Source of the DNA: CAYJGN01 sp964369635
GTDB lineage: Bacteria > Bacillota > Clostridia > Oscillospirales > Ruminococcaceae
DNA: 61,064 nucleotides
Direction of reading: 5' to 3'
Assembly: GCA_964369635.1 (NCBI GenBank)
Contig: CAYJGN010000003.1
Location: forward strand, 1-61,064
This document shows positions 41,547 to 50,364 of this stretch, in pieces. Within the stretch, counting starts at the first letter, position 1; each line of letters begins with the position of its first letter. The position numbers and the translations under genes are program-made. Below the pieces are notes generated by a model. That model saw only the letters and a list, made by a program, of their open reading frames with translations, searched no databases and had not been told where the DNA came from.

Positions 41547-41576
41547 AACAGCAGGTTTATACCTGCTGTTTTTTTC
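41547..41576 (+). terminator. Zinc-ribbon gene terminator
   Basis: AACAGCAGGT pairs perfectly with ACCTGCTGTT around TTAT, followed by T residues. Confidence 0.9.
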
Positions 41577-41605
41577 TTGTTTTTTTAAAGAAAAAAGTAT
41601 ATAAT
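41577..41605 (+). promoter_or_regulatory. Promoter of the DUF1858 gene
   Basis: TTGTTT and TATAAT with a 17-bp spacer, directly after the terminator. Confidence 0.55.
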
Positions 41606-41637
41606 AAATTAAGACTTAAAAAAGAGAGGTTAAATAT

Positions 41638-41820
41638 ATGTTTACTAAAAATACTATAATAGATGAGATACTAAAAACAAAACCAGAAGCAGCGGAGCAT
41701 CTTTTAGCTATGGGAATGCATTGTCTTGGTTGTCCGGCTTCAAGAGCAGAGACCCTTGAAGAGGCATGTATGGTTCATGGTGTTTCGGTAGACGAGCTTC
41801 TATCAAAACTTAATGGTTAA
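41638..41820 (+). CDS. DUF1858 domain protein
   Basis: A 60-residue protein consisting only of DUF1858. The signature MGMHCLGCPAS has a CxxC pair. The domain is also the N-terminus of ScdA/RIC iron-cluster repair proteins and may bind a metal or cluster. GAGAGG precedes the ATG. Single gene. Confidence 0.88.
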   Translation: MFTKNTIIDEILKTKPEAAEHLLAMGMHCLGCPASRAETLEEACMVHGVSVDELLSKLNG

Positions 41821-41919
41821 GAGATAATAGGACAAAAAATATATCTGATGCCTGACCATATAATGTCTGTCATCTGTTAGGGTCGGTTGAAAAACCGGCT
41901 CTTTAATTTCGGAGGGAAA

Positions 41920-42570
41920 ATGCGAGTTAGCGAAAGGATAAAAGCAGCAGCGGATTTTGTTTGCGGTGATAGCCTTTGGGATATAGGCTGTGACCATGGG
42001 CTTTTATTTGCATACCTTCTTATAAATAAAAAAATAAAAAGAGCGATAGCATCTGATATCTTAGAAGGGCCGCTTTTAAAAGCAAGAGCAACTGTTTTAA
42101 GATATAATTTAGAGGACTGCGTACAGCTTATCTTGAGTGATGGAATAAAAGCTGGTGTTTGCGATGTTTCAGATATTGCAATCCTTGGTATGGGAGGCGA
42201 GCTTATAGCCTCGATTATCGAGAAGGATATTGAGCAGTTTAAGGGGAAAAATCTTATTTTAGGACCTATGTCGCGAGATGAGCGGTTGCGAGGCTTTCTT
42301 TTTGAAAATGGGTTTTCTATAAAAGAAGAGGTTGTTGTTATTGAGCGAGATAAGATATATTCAATCATTAATACGGGCTTTACAGGTGAAAAATTCGAGT
42401 GCGATGAAGTTTATAATTATATTGGTAAAATAGATATAGCGACTAAAAAGGGGCAAACTTATTTAGAAAAGCAGATAAAGCTTTTGGCGAAAAAATGCAT
42501 TAAGGAGCCTTGTTTTAAAGGCGTTTTATTAAAACTTGAGAGGATGGTCGAGAATGAAAACCATAGCTGA
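41920..42570 (+). CDS. trmK: tRNA (adenine(22)-N1)-methyltransferase
   Basis: A 216-residue SAM-dependent methyltransferase. The SAM site is LWDIGCDHGLL and the family motif ILGMGGELIA follows. TrmK methylates A22 of tRNA in Gram-positive bacteria, and trmK next to nif3 is a typical clostridial/bacillar order. The ATG at 41920 follows GGAGGG closely; 11 upstream codons are open but lack a site. It overlaps the Nif3 gene by 17 nt. Confidence 0.92.
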   Translation: MRVSERIKAAADFVCGDSLWDIGCDHGLLFAYLLINKKIKRAIASDILEGPLLKARATVLRYNLEDCVQLILSDGIKAGVCDVSDIAILGMGGELIASIIEKDIEQFKGKNLILGPMSRDERLRGFLFENGFSIKEEVVVIERDKIYSIINTGFTGEKFECDEVYNYIGKIDIATKKGQTYLEKQIKLLAKKCIKEPCFKGVLLKLERMVENENHS

Positions 42571-43288
42571 TATATACGATTTAATAGATCAACATGCGCC
42601 ATTTGAGAGTGCATTTTCATGGGATAATGTGGGTCTTATCTCGGGAGATATGAGCGATGCTGTCAATAAAGTATTGCTCTCTCTTGATTTAACAAACAGC
42701 GCAATAGATAAAGCGATAGCAATAGGGGCTGATTTGATAATAACACATCACCCAGCAATATTCTCACCAGTTAAAACGCTAACACATAGTATGCCAATTT
42801 TAAGAGCTTACAAAGAAGGTATAGCGGTAATCTCTGCCCACACAAACTTCGACTTAGCAGATAATGGGGTAAATGATTGCCTTTGCAAATTAGTCGGCGG
42901 TAAAGTTTTGCAAAACGATTGTCCCGATTATAGAGTTTTAGAGATAAAAAAGAGCAATGCGGCAGCAGTTGCCTCAACTATTAAAGAGCGGCTTTTGTGC
43001 GATACTGTACGCTATACTAAAACAGGCAGACAGATAGAGCGGTTGCTCGTTATAGGTGGCAGTGGTGGTGATTTTATAGCGACTGCAAAAAGTATCGGTT
43101 GCGATGGAATACTAACGGGTGAAGTTAAGCACTCGCATCATATAGAGGCTATGCAAAACGATATCGTTATATTAGAAGCGGGGCATTATTATACCGAAGT
43201 TTGGTCGATGAAAATTTTTGAAGAGATTTTGGGCGACGCAGTAGAGAGCGTGTTCTTTGAGGACTGCTGTCCTTATATGAGTGTTTAA
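42554..43288 (+). CDS. Nif3-like dinuclear metal centre protein
   Basis: A 244-residue protein of the Nif3/YqfO family (GTP cyclohydrolase 1 type 2-like). The metal site is visible in ITHHPAIF and SAHTNFD; a further His lies in ILEAGHYYTE. Hexameric with a two-metal centre; the biological reaction is not settled. The ATG at 42554 lies inside trmK with GAGAGG upstream. Confidence 0.92.
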   Translation: MKTIADIYDLIDQHAPFESAFSWDNVGLISGDMSDAVNKVLLSLDLTNSAIDKAIAIGADLIITHHPAIFSPVKTLTHSMPILRAYKEGIAVISAHTNFDLADNGVNDCLCKLVGGKVLQNDCPDYRVLEIKKSNAAAVASTIKERLLCDTVRYTKTGRQIERLLVIGGSGGDFIATAKSIGCDGILTGEVKHSHHIEAMQNDIVILEAGHYYTEVWSMKIFEEILGDAVESVFFEDCCPYMSV

Positions 43289-43297
43289 GGGGATTTT

Positions 43298-45019
43298 ATG
43301 GCATTAGATGCAATTTTTCTAAATAGAATAGCAAAAGAGATGGAAGAAAATTCGCTGGATGGCAGAGTTGAGAAGATAACTATGCATACACGCGAAGATA
43401 TGGTTCTTGTTATACGTGGGAGAAACGGCAGTAAGAGACTGCTTATTTCAGCGTCGGCACTACCGCGAATATGCTATACCGAAAAGAAGTTTGAAAACCC
43501 AAAAACTCCGCTGATGCTTTGCATATTGCTTCGGAAATATCTGCAAGGTGCAAGGGTTATCGAGATTAAAAAGCAAGTTTGCGAGAGGGTTATTACCCTT
43601 GTTTTCAGTGCCACCGATGAGATAGGAGATGCTTATACGGTGAGTCTCGTAGCCGAGCTTACTGGCAGAAATTCAAATATTATGCTCATTTCAGGTGAGG
43701 GGAAAATAATAGATGCCACAAGGCGTCAAGCTATTGACGGAGAAAACAGCCGTATTATTTTACCTGGAGCTTTATATTCACCGCTATCACCGCAGGAGGG
43801 GAAGGTACCGTTTAGCAGCGGTGGCGAGGAAGTTTATAATATAATCGCAAAAAAAGAGTTTCGCTCGCTATCAAAGGCTTTGTCCGAGACGGTATACGGT
43901 GTTTCCGCGGCTATTTTAAGAAAAATTAGCGAAATAGCTTTTGGAGATGATATCCCATCGAGTGAGCTTATAAAAGAGGTGTTTATCAAAGGATACGAAG
44001 AGGTGCGCGATGAGGCGATAAGCGGAAATAGCTGCTACATAATAAAAAATGATGACAGTTACTCTGACTTTTTAGTGGTAAAACCATATGAGAGCAGCTA
44101 TATAGAGTTTGATAGTCCATCAGTTCTATTAAATGAGTTCTATACCGAAAAGGAAATGCAAGCTTATAAAAGGAATATTGGCGGTGAGCTTCTAAAGAGA
44201 GTTCGGAATCTAAAAAAACGGGCTGAAAACAGGATATCTGCGCAGAACAAAGAGCTTTATATTAGCCGTGAGCGGGAGAAAATCAAAGAGCGCGCAGACT
44301 TGCTTGCCGCAAATCTCTATCTTTTAAAGCGGGGGATGGATAGAGCGGTTGTTTATGATTATATAAACGAGAAAGAGATAGAAGTGCCGCTTGACCCGAG
44401 AAAAAGTCCCGGTGAAAATGTTTCAGTTTTATATGAAAAGTATAAAAAGATGGTAACAGCAGAGCAGATGCTAACCCTTCGAATTGAAAAAGGATATAAA
44501 GAACTAGAGTATCTAAATTCGGTTATAGATATTATAGAGCGAGCGCAGTCAAGCGAAGAGCTATCCGATATAAAAGCAGAGCTTATGCGTGAGGGATTTA
44601 TTAGGGCTTCTAAAAATGATAAAAAGACACGGGAATCGTCAAAGCCGATAATGCTAAAAAGTTCAGATGGGTTTGATATATTAGTCGGTAAAAATAATCG
44701 ACAAAATGATATAATAACCCTAAAAACTGCAAGGGCTCACGATATCTGGTTTCATGTTAAAGATGCGCCGGGAAGTCATGTTGTGCTTATAGTTGAGGGT
44801 GAGGAGCCGCCGAATAAATCACTTGAAGAGGCTGCAATTGCCGCAGCTTACTATTCATCGCAGAGCAAAAATGCAAAAGCGGCAGTCGATTTGACGAAAA
44901 TTAAGTATGTTAAGAAACCAGCAGGTGCAATGCCGGGGAAAGTTATCTATACCGACCAGCGGACGGTTTTTGTAAATCCACAAGATTACGAGGGAATTTT
45001 CGGTAGTAGTGCGAAATAG
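43298..45019 (+). CDS. rqcH: NFACT family protein, RqcH/Rqc2 homologue
   Basis: A 573-residue protein with the NFACT-N, coiled-coil M and NFACT-R domains. NFACT-N has LVAELTGRNSNIMLI, a coiled-coil region lies at about 285-415, and NFACT-R has HDIWFHVKDAPGSHVVL. Bacterial RqcH binds stalled 50S subunits and adds C-terminal alanine tails for degradation. Older annotations call it fibronectin-binding protein. It follows nif3 by nine bases. AlaRS, which supplies the alanyl-tRNA, is also in the window, but in a separate operon. Confidence 0.92.
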   Translation: MALDAIFLNRIAKEMEENSLDGRVEKITMHTREDMVLVIRGRNGSKRLLISASALPRICYTEKKFENPKTPLMLCILLRKYLQGARVIEIKKQVCERVITLVFSATDEIGDAYTVSLVAELTGRNSNIMLISGEGKIIDATRRQAIDGENSRIILPGALYSPLSPQEGKVPFSSGGEEVYNIIAKKEFRSLSKALSETVYGVSAAILRKISEIAFGDDIPSSELIKEVFIKGYEEVRDEAISGNSCYIIKNDDSYSDFLVVKPYESSYIEFDSPSVLLNEFYTEKEMQAYKRNIGGELLKRVRNLKKRAENRISAQNKELYISREREKIKERADLLAANLYLLKRGMDRAVVYDYINEKEIEVPLDPRKSPGENVSVLYEKYKKMVTAEQMLTLRIEKGYKELEYLNSVIDIIERAQSSEELSDIKAELMREGFIRASKNDKKTRESSKPIMLKSSDGFDILVGKNNRQNDIITLKTARAHDIWFHVKDAPGSHVVLIVEGEEPPNKSLEEAAIAAAYYSSQSKNAKAAVDLTKIKYVKKPAGAMPGKVIYTDQRTVFVNPQDYEGIFGSSAK

Positions 45020-45120
45020 AGAAAAAGCTTTAAATATTAACATCTAAGGTATTTCAATTCTTTTAGAAAAGGAAATTGAGTTTAAACCTATTTGCAAAAA
45101 AAATTATAAGCACGAATTAA

Positions 45121-45158
45121 AAAAACAACACTGTTCAATTTGATAGTGTTGTTTTTTT
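45121..45158. terminator. Bidirectional terminator after rqcH
   Basis: AAAAACAACACT pairs with AGTGTTGTTTTTTT around a 12-base loop. It can serve rqcH and the small minus-strand gene. Confidence 0.85.
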
Positions 45159-45214
45159 ATCTTAAATTTTACTTGAAAATAATTACCACAGATTATTTTT
45201 ATGAGCTTTATAAC

Positions 45215-45400
45215 CTAAGATGCTTTATCCTGCTCATCACTTTTAGCGTTTTTCTGGACAGCATATAAAATAAAGCAGGTTGAAGTTATAAGATTTAGCA
45301 AAATCATGCCTCCAACAGGCGCATTAATCGAAGCCCCTAAATATAAACCAACAAATGATGATACCAAAGCGCTTATTATATATGTTACTATAGTTGCCAT
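45215..45400 (-). CDS. Small two-helix membrane protein
   Basis: A 61-residue protein with two membrane helices (about 4-26 and 30-48) and a charged tail (KSDEQDKAS). A GAGG site precedes the ATG on the minus strand. No family recognised. Confidence 0.6.
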   Translation of the reverse strand: MATIVTYIISALVSSFVGLYLGASINAPVGGMILLNLITSTCFILYAVQKNAKSDEQDKAS

Positions 45401-45615
45401 TATTATACCTCGCTTTTATTTTGTTTGAACTTATAAGAAAGTTCTGTTGATGAACAGGGCCAATTGTAGCATATCTTTTTATTTATGTAAAGCTTGATTG
45501 CCGAGTGCTATAAATATTAAATAAATCGGTTAGTCATGTCTTTAGCTAATTTATCTGTCTCTTTTATAAGAAAATTATCGAAAATACCAAAAAACAAAAA
45601 ACATTTAAAAATTCC

Positions 45616-45644
45616 TTGCAAATAGTAATTATTACTGATATAAT
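45616..45644 (+). promoter_or_regulatory. Reverse rubrerythrin promoter
   Basis: TTGCAA and TATAAT with a 17-bp spacer that contains the first Fur-family box. Confidence 0.7.
45624..45636. promoter_or_regulatory. Fur-family (PerR-type) box 1
   Basis: AGTAATTATTACT, a perfect 6-1-6 palindrome lying between -35 and -10. The form matches Fur/PerR boxes (AATnATT core). Confidence 0.7.
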
Positions 45645-45658
45645 GAATACAACAAATC

Positions 45659-45671
45659 AGTAATGATTACT
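45659..45671. promoter_or_regulatory. Fur-family (PerR-type) box 2
   Basis: AGTAATGATTACT, the second 6-1-6 palindrome, 35 bp from the first and just past the expected transcription start. With flanks, it is the inverted copy of box 1. Confidence 0.7.
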
Positions 45672-45697
45672 ATTATTAAAATATTGGAGGATTTAAA

Positions 45698-46234
45698 ATG
45701 AAAAAATATGTATGTACAATATGCGGTTATGTTCACGAGGGCGAGGTTCCAGAAATTTGTCCTGTATGTAAAGCACCTGCTTCAAAGTTCAATGAGCAGT
45801 CGGGAGATTTAATTTATGCAGCAGAGCATGTAATCGGCGTTGCACAGGGAGTTGATGAGGAGATAATTGAAGGCCTTCGTATGAACTTTACAGGCGAATG
45901 CACTGAGGTTGGTATGTACCTTGCTATGTCGAGAGTGGCTGAGAGAGAAGGGTATCCTGAAATCGCAGACGCTTACAAGAGATATGCATTTGAAGAAGCT
46001 GAGCATGCGGCAAAATTTGCAGAGCTACTTGGTGAGTGCGTAACAGACAGCACAAAGAAAAACTTAGAGCTACGCGTTGCAGCAGAGCATGGTGCTTGTC
46101 AGGGTAAAATGGATATTGCTAAAAAAGCAAAAGAGCTTGGCCTTGATGCTATCCACGATACAGTTCACGAGATGGCTAAAGACGAAGCAAGACACGGCAA
46201 AGGCTTTGAGGGTCTTTTAAAGAGATACTTCTAA
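45698..46234 (+). CDS. Reverse rubrerythrin
   Basis: A 178-residue peroxide-reducing protein. A rubredoxin-like domain is at the N-terminus (CTICGYVHEG and CPVCKAPA, binding one Fe(Cys)4) and the four-helix di-iron domain follows with Glu/His motifs FTGECTE, EEAEHAAK and EARHGKG. The domain order is opposite to classical rubrerythrin, which defines the reverse type of clostridia, where it reduces H2O2 and O2 with NADH-derived electrons. Two PerR-type boxes sit on its promoter, so induction by peroxide or oxygen is expected. Confidence 0.95.
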   Translation: MKKYVCTICGYVHEGEVPEICPVCKAPASKFNEQSGDLIYAAEHVIGVAQGVDEEIIEGLRMNFTGECTEVGMYLAMSRVAEREGYPEIADAYKRYAFEEAEHAAKFAELLGECVTDSTKKNLELRVAAEHGACQGKMDIAKKAKELGLDAIHDTVHEMAKDEARHGKGFEGLLKRYF

Positions 46235-46256
46235 ATTTATAGATAATAAAATAAAT

Positions 46257-46296
46257 AAAGACGGTATATGAGCACATAGCTTACATACCGTCTTTT
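46257..46296 (+). terminator. Reverse rubrerythrin terminator
   Basis: AAGACGGTAT pairs with ATACCGTCTT, with an inner AGC/GCT stem, then TTTG. Confidence 0.8.
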
Positions 46297-46344
46297 GTTT
46301 TCGTTTTTCTATCCTTTGAATAATTATAAAACCTTATTAACTAA

Positions 46345-46578
46345 TTAAAAAAACAATACAACGAAAATCGTTATAAATATAAAAAGAGCGATAGCCGCCA
46401 TGATGTATCCTGTCGATTTTCTGCCGCTTTTAAACATTTCATAAGAGATAACAACTTCAGAGATACCGAGAAAAAACATCATAATCGGCATCGCAATGTC
46501 ATCATTTAAAATATTTGTAAGGCTTAGTATCGCAAATAGCATAGCTAAAATTGCAGTTATTAGTTTAATCGTTTTCAT
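46345..46578 (-). CDS. Small membrane protein (DUF3953-like)
   Basis: A 77-residue protein with three hydrophobic helices and a basic turn (FKSGRKSTGY), resembling DUF3953/YczI. It is nine bases downstream of the GNAT gene on the minus strand, so the two form an operon. Function unknown. Confidence 0.65.
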   Translation of the reverse strand: MKTIKLITAILAMLFAILSLTNILNDDIAMPIMMFFLGISEVVISYEMFKSGRKSTGYIMAAIALFIFITIFVVLFF

Positions 46579-46587
46579 AAAAACTCC

Positions 46588-47091
46588 TTAAATATTAAAT
46601 TCAGGTGGATATAAAACATCTCCTTTGATTGTTTGCTCACTGAAGAATTTCACCATAAAATATCTCGATGGTATTTCAAAGGGCGCTAATATCTCAAACT
46701 TCGAAGCCTCAAGGTAACCAAATTTCTTATAATAGTTATCATCGCCAAGAACTATTGATGCTTTATAGGAAAGCTCTTTAGCAACTTCATGCCCTTTTAT
46801 GATAAGTGCACTTCCAATCCCGGTACCCTGATAATCGGGGTCAACTGAAAGGGGCGCGAGTGCGAGCGCTATTTCGTCGCCAATTTTCATTTTACTAAAT
46901 AGAATATGACCGACGATTTTCCCATCTATTTCTGCAATAAGGGATAATTCAGGTAAAAAATCATCGCTTGCACAAAGTCTGGAATAGAGATTATGCTCAT
47001 CGCCATCGGTTTCTTTTGCAGATAAAAACGCCCTTTTAATTAGCTCCTCAATATCTGCTTGCTCACAGGGTTTTTGAAATCTAATTATCAT
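46588..47091 (-). CDS. GNAT family N-acetyltransferase (YhbS-like)
   Basis: A 167-residue GNAT enzyme. The acetyl-CoA loop is DYQGTGIGSALI near residue 87, and the late motif KKFGY is the usual GFxxxxxYYKKFGF type. The whole matches the YhbS group of unknown substrate. Upstream of the small membrane protein on the minus strand. Confidence 0.9.
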   Translation of the reverse strand: MIIRFQKPCEQADIEELIKRAFLSAKETDGDEHNLYSRLCASDDFLPELSLIAEIDGKIVGHILFSKMKIGDEIALALAPLSVDPDYQGTGIGSALIIKGHEVAKELSYKASIVLGDDNYYKKFGYLEASKFEILAPFEIPSRYFMVKFFSEQTIKGDVLYPPEFNI

Positions 47092-47232
47092 AATTTACTC
47101 CAAATTTACATTTAATGCAACTATTATATCAAAAGTTTATAATTTGTTAAAGTATATTATATTGCCACCTAAGGGTTTTTTTGCTAAAATGGTGAAGATA
47201 GAGTGTAAAAACATAATATGGGGGGAAATAAC

Positions 47233-48150
47233 TTGGATGTATTTATCTTAAATCCGGTGGCAGGAAAAGAAGATAGCAGTTTACTGCTGACTAAACTAAT
47301 TGAGCGATACTATAAAGATTTGAATAATGAAATTTTAATCTATACTACTTCTTCACCCGGCAATGCTACTGAGATTGTCAGGAAAATTGCGTTGGAAAAA
47401 GAAAATTGCCGTTTTTTTGCATGCGGTGGTGACGGCACGCTAAGCGAAGTTTTAAATGGACTTCGAGATATCGAGGATAAAAATCATTCGATTGGTGCTG
47501 TTCCGGTTGGAAGCGGAAATGATTTTATCAAGTATTTTAAAAACAAAACGCCATTTCTTGATATTGATAGCCAATTTAACGGCAGTACTATAGATATAGA
47601 TATAATTAGCCATAACTTTGGAACTTCGATAAATATCTGTTCGGTTGGATTTGATGCAACCGTTGCGGCAAACTTTATTAAGTTTAAAAAGCTACCTGGA
47701 GTTAGTGCTGCGGCGGCATATAATATGGCAGTTGCAAATTCTGTTGCGGGCAGGCTTAACAGTGAATTTGAGATAGAGATTGATGGAGAGAAGCAATCGG
47801 GGAGATATCTTATGGTGGCTGTTGCAAATGGCATATGCTACGGTGGCGGGTATAATGCAGCGCCGCATGCTGATATTAGCGATGGAGATCTCGATATAAT
47901 TCTCGTTCGTGCAATAAGCCGATTTAAGCTTTTAAATCTTGTCTCTGCATATAGAGAGGGTAGGCATATTTATGATCCAAGATTTGAAAAATTTATAACT
48001 ATAACAAAAGCAAAAAATATTAAAATAACATCTGAAAAAGATTTTAATTTAAATAGCGATGGCGAAGTGAGAAGGTGCAATAGCGTTGAGTTTTCGATTG
48101 CTCATAAAGCCGCAAAATTCAATCTGCCCAGAGGAATTTATAAAAAATAA
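47233..48150 (+). CDS. Diacylglycerol/lipid kinase family protein
   Basis: A 305-residue lipid kinase of the DagK/YegS type. The nucleotide site is CGGDGTLSEVLNGL, followed by GAVPVGSGNDF. DgkB-type enzymes recycle diacylglycerol during lipoteichoic acid synthesis. The TTG at 47233 is preferred because GGGGG then lies upstream; the ATG at 47218 precedes it. Confidence 0.9.
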   Translation: MDVFILNPVAGKEDSSLLLTKLIERYYKDLNNEILIYTTSSPGNATEIVRKIALEKENCRFFACGGDGTLSEVLNGLRDIEDKNHSIGAVPVGSGNDFIKYFKNKTPFLDIDSQFNGSTIDIDIISHNFGTSINICSVGFDATVAANFIKFKKLPGVSAAAAYNMAVANSVAGRLNSEFEIEIDGEKQSGRYLMVAVANGICYGGGYNAAPHADISDGDLDIILVRAISRFKLLNLVSAYREGRHIYDPRFEKFITITKAKNIKITSEKDFNLNSDGEVRRCNSVEFSIAHKAAKFNLPRGIYKK

Positions 48151-48170
48151 TTATCCGACAAAATTAACAC

Positions 48171-48198
48171 TTGATTTTTTTAAAAAATATAGTAAAAT
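48171..48198 (+). promoter_or_regulatory. groESL promoter
   Basis: TTGATT and TAAAAT with a 16-bp spacer, directly upstream of CIRCE. Confidence 0.6.
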
Positions 48199-48203
48199 AT
48201 ATA

Positions 48204-48230
48204 TTAGCAGTCGATGGCAAAGAGTGCTAA
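48204..48230. promoter_or_regulatory. CIRCE element (HrcA operator)
   Basis: TTAGCAGTC-N9-GAGTGCTAA matches the CIRCE inverted repeat except for one base in the left arm (consensus TTAGCACTC). Confidence 0.92.
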
Positions 48231-48257
48231 TATCGATTAAATAAGGAGGAAAAGTTT

Positions 48258-48548
48258 ATGAATATTAAGCCGTTAGCGGATAGAATAGTTCTAAAACTTA
48301 CAGAAGCAGAAGAGACGACAAAGAGCGGAATAATCCTTGCCTCTTCAGCAAAAGAAAAACCACAGACAGCGAAAGTTGTAGCAGTTGGACCTGGTGGGAT
48401 AGTAGATGGCGTTGAGGTATCTATCTATCTTGCAGTTGGGGATACAGTAATAATGAGCAAATACAGCGGAACAGAGGTCAAAATTGACGGTGAAGATTAT
48501 ATCATAGTTCGTCAAGGCGATGTTCTTGCAATAGTTGAGGAGGAATAG
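48258..48548 (+). CDS. groES: Co-chaperonin GroES
   Basis: The 96-residue lid of the GroEL chamber. IKPLADRIVLKL at the N-terminus and the mobile loop EETTKSGIILAS are typical. AAGGAGG precedes the ATG. groEL starts three bases after the stop. Controlled by HrcA through CIRCE. Confidence 0.97.
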   Translation: MNIKPLADRIVLKLTEAEETTKSGIILASSAKEKPQTAKVVAVGPGGIVDGVEVSIYLAVGDTVIMSKYSGTEVKIDGEDYIIVRQGDVLAIVEEE

Positions 48549-48551
48549 AAG

Positions 48552-50180
48552 ATGGCTAAAGATATTCAGTATGGTGAAGAGGCCAGAAAATCGCTGCAAG
48601 CAGGTATAGATAAGCTTGCAAATACCGTTAAAATAACCCTTGGCCCTAAAGGTCGTAATGTTGTTTTAGATAAGAAATACGGCTCACCGCTCATAACAAA
48701 TGACGGCGTTACAATAGCTAAAGAGATTGAGCTTGAGGATAAGTTTGAGAATATGGGTGCGGCTCTTATAAAAGAAGTTGCAACAAAGACAAACGACGCC
48801 GCAGGTGACGGTACAACAACAGCAACTCTACTTGCGCAAGCTCTTATAACAGAAGGCATGAAAAATGTTGCAGCTGGTGCAAACCCGATGATACTAAAAA
48901 AAGGTATGAGCGCTGCATGCAAAGCGGCAGTTGAAACGATAGTTTCACTCTCAAAACCTGTTGATGGTTCTGATGATATTGCTCGCGTTGCAACAGTTTC
49001 ATCAGCTGATGAGACGGTTGGTAAACTTATAGCAGAAGCAATGGATAAAGTTTCAGCTGATGGCGTTATAACCGTTGAAGAGTCGAAAACTGCGGAAACT
49101 TATAGCGAAGTTGTTGAGGGTATGCAGTTTGATAGAGGTTATATCACCCCTTATATGGTAACCGATTCTGATAAGATGGTTGCTGTTATAGATGATGCAG
49201 TTATCCTTATAACTGATAAGAAGATAACAAACATTCAAGATATTCTACCGCTACTTGAGCAGATTGTTCAGGCTGGTAAAAAGCTTGTTATAATAGCTGA
49301 GGATATCGAGGGTGAGGCTCTTGCAACTCTAATTGTTAATAAGCTTCGTGGTTCATTTACCTGTGTTGCTGTTAAAGCACCTGGTTTTGGCGATAGAAGA
49401 AAAGAGATGCTTCAGGATATAGCTATTCTTACAGGCGGCCAGGTAGTTTCGGAAGAGCTTGGTTACGACCTTAAAACTGCTGATATTTCGATGCTTGGCT
49501 CTGCAAGACAGGTTCGTATCGAGAAAGAAGCAACTATAATTGTTGATGGCGCTGGCGAAACAGACGAGATTAAAGCTCGTATCGCAATGATTAGAAGCCA
49601 GATTGAAACAACAACTTCAGAGTTTGACCGCGAGAAGCTACAAGAGAGACTTGCAAAGCTTTCAGGCGGTGTTGCTGTTATCAAAGTTGGTGCGGCAACT
49701 GAAGTTGAGATGAAAGAGAAAAAGCTTCGCATTGAAGATGCTCTTGCGGCAACAAAAGCTGCTGTTGAAGAGGGTATCGTTGCAGGCGGTGGAACAGTTT
49801 TGATAAACTCAATCCCAGCAGTTGAGAAGGTTATGAAAAACCTATCGGGCGATGAGAAAACAGGTGCGGCAATAGTTCTTGCAGCACTTAAAGCTCCAGT
49901 TTACCAGATAGCGCTTAACGCAGGACTTGAGGGAAGCGTTATAATTGATAAAATTATGACTGCGGCAAAAGCTGGATACGGCTTTAATGCTGTAACTGAA
50001 GAGTATGGCGATATGTTAAGCTTTGGTATAGTTGACCCAACTAAGGTAACAAGAAGCGCTCTTGAGAATGCTATCTCGGTAGCTTCAATGGTGCTCACAA
50101 CCGAGTCGCTCGTTTCAGATATTCCAGAAGAGAATCCTCCAATGGCAATGCCAGGCGGCGGAATGGGCGGAATGTACTAA
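48552..50180 (+). CDS. groEL: Chaperonin GroEL
   Basis: A 542-residue chaperonin with LGPKGRNVVLDKKYGSP, the ATPase motif GDGTTTAT and the C-terminal GGGMGGMY tail. Length and motifs are normal. Second gene of the heat-shock operon; a strong terminator lies about 80 bp later. Confidence 0.98.
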   Translation: MAKDIQYGEEARKSLQAGIDKLANTVKITLGPKGRNVVLDKKYGSPLITNDGVTIAKEIELEDKFENMGAALIKEVATKTNDAAGDGTTTATLLAQALITEGMKNVAAGANPMILKKGMSAACKAAVETIVSLSKPVDGSDDIARVATVSSADETVGKLIAEAMDKVSADGVITVEESKTAETYSEVVEGMQFDRGYITPYMVTDSDKMVAVIDDAVILITDKKITNIQDILPLLEQIVQAGKKLVIIAEDIEGEALATLIVNKLRGSFTCVAVKAPGFGDRRKEMLQDIAILTGGQVVSEELGYDLKTADISMLGSARQVRIEKEATIIVDGAGETDEIKARIAMIRSQIETTTSEFDREKLQERLAKLSGGVAVIKVGAATEVEMKEKKLRIEDALAATKAAVEEGIVAGGGTVLINSIPAVEKVMKNLSGDEKTGAAIVLAALKAPVYQIALNAGLEGSVIIDKIMTAAKAGYGFNAVTEEYGDMLSFGIVDPTKVTRSALENAISVASMVLTTESLVSDIPEENPPMAMPGGGMGGMY

Positions 50181-50258
50181 AGCAGAGTGCAGATAGCAAA
50201 GATTAGAATTTAGATTTTGAAATTTAATAAAAATCATAATGCGATAGCTGTCGTATTG

Positions 50259-50290
50259 AAAAAAGCCGCTCGATAAGAGCGGCTTTTTGT
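50259..50290 (+). terminator. groESL terminator
   Basis: AAAAGCCGCTC pairs with GAGCGGCTTTT around GATAA, followed by T. Confidence 0.9.
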
Positions 50291-50364
50291 TGTGCCGAAA
50301 ATAGGGGTAGATTAATTCCTGTTTACCATAAATAAAATCCACCAATAATATAGCGGGTGATTTT

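Noticed and set aside
43298..45019. Fibronectin-binding adhesin
   Set aside because: Full NFACT-N/coiled-coil/NFACT-R order marks an RqcH ribosome quality-control factor; there is no signal peptide or wall anchor.
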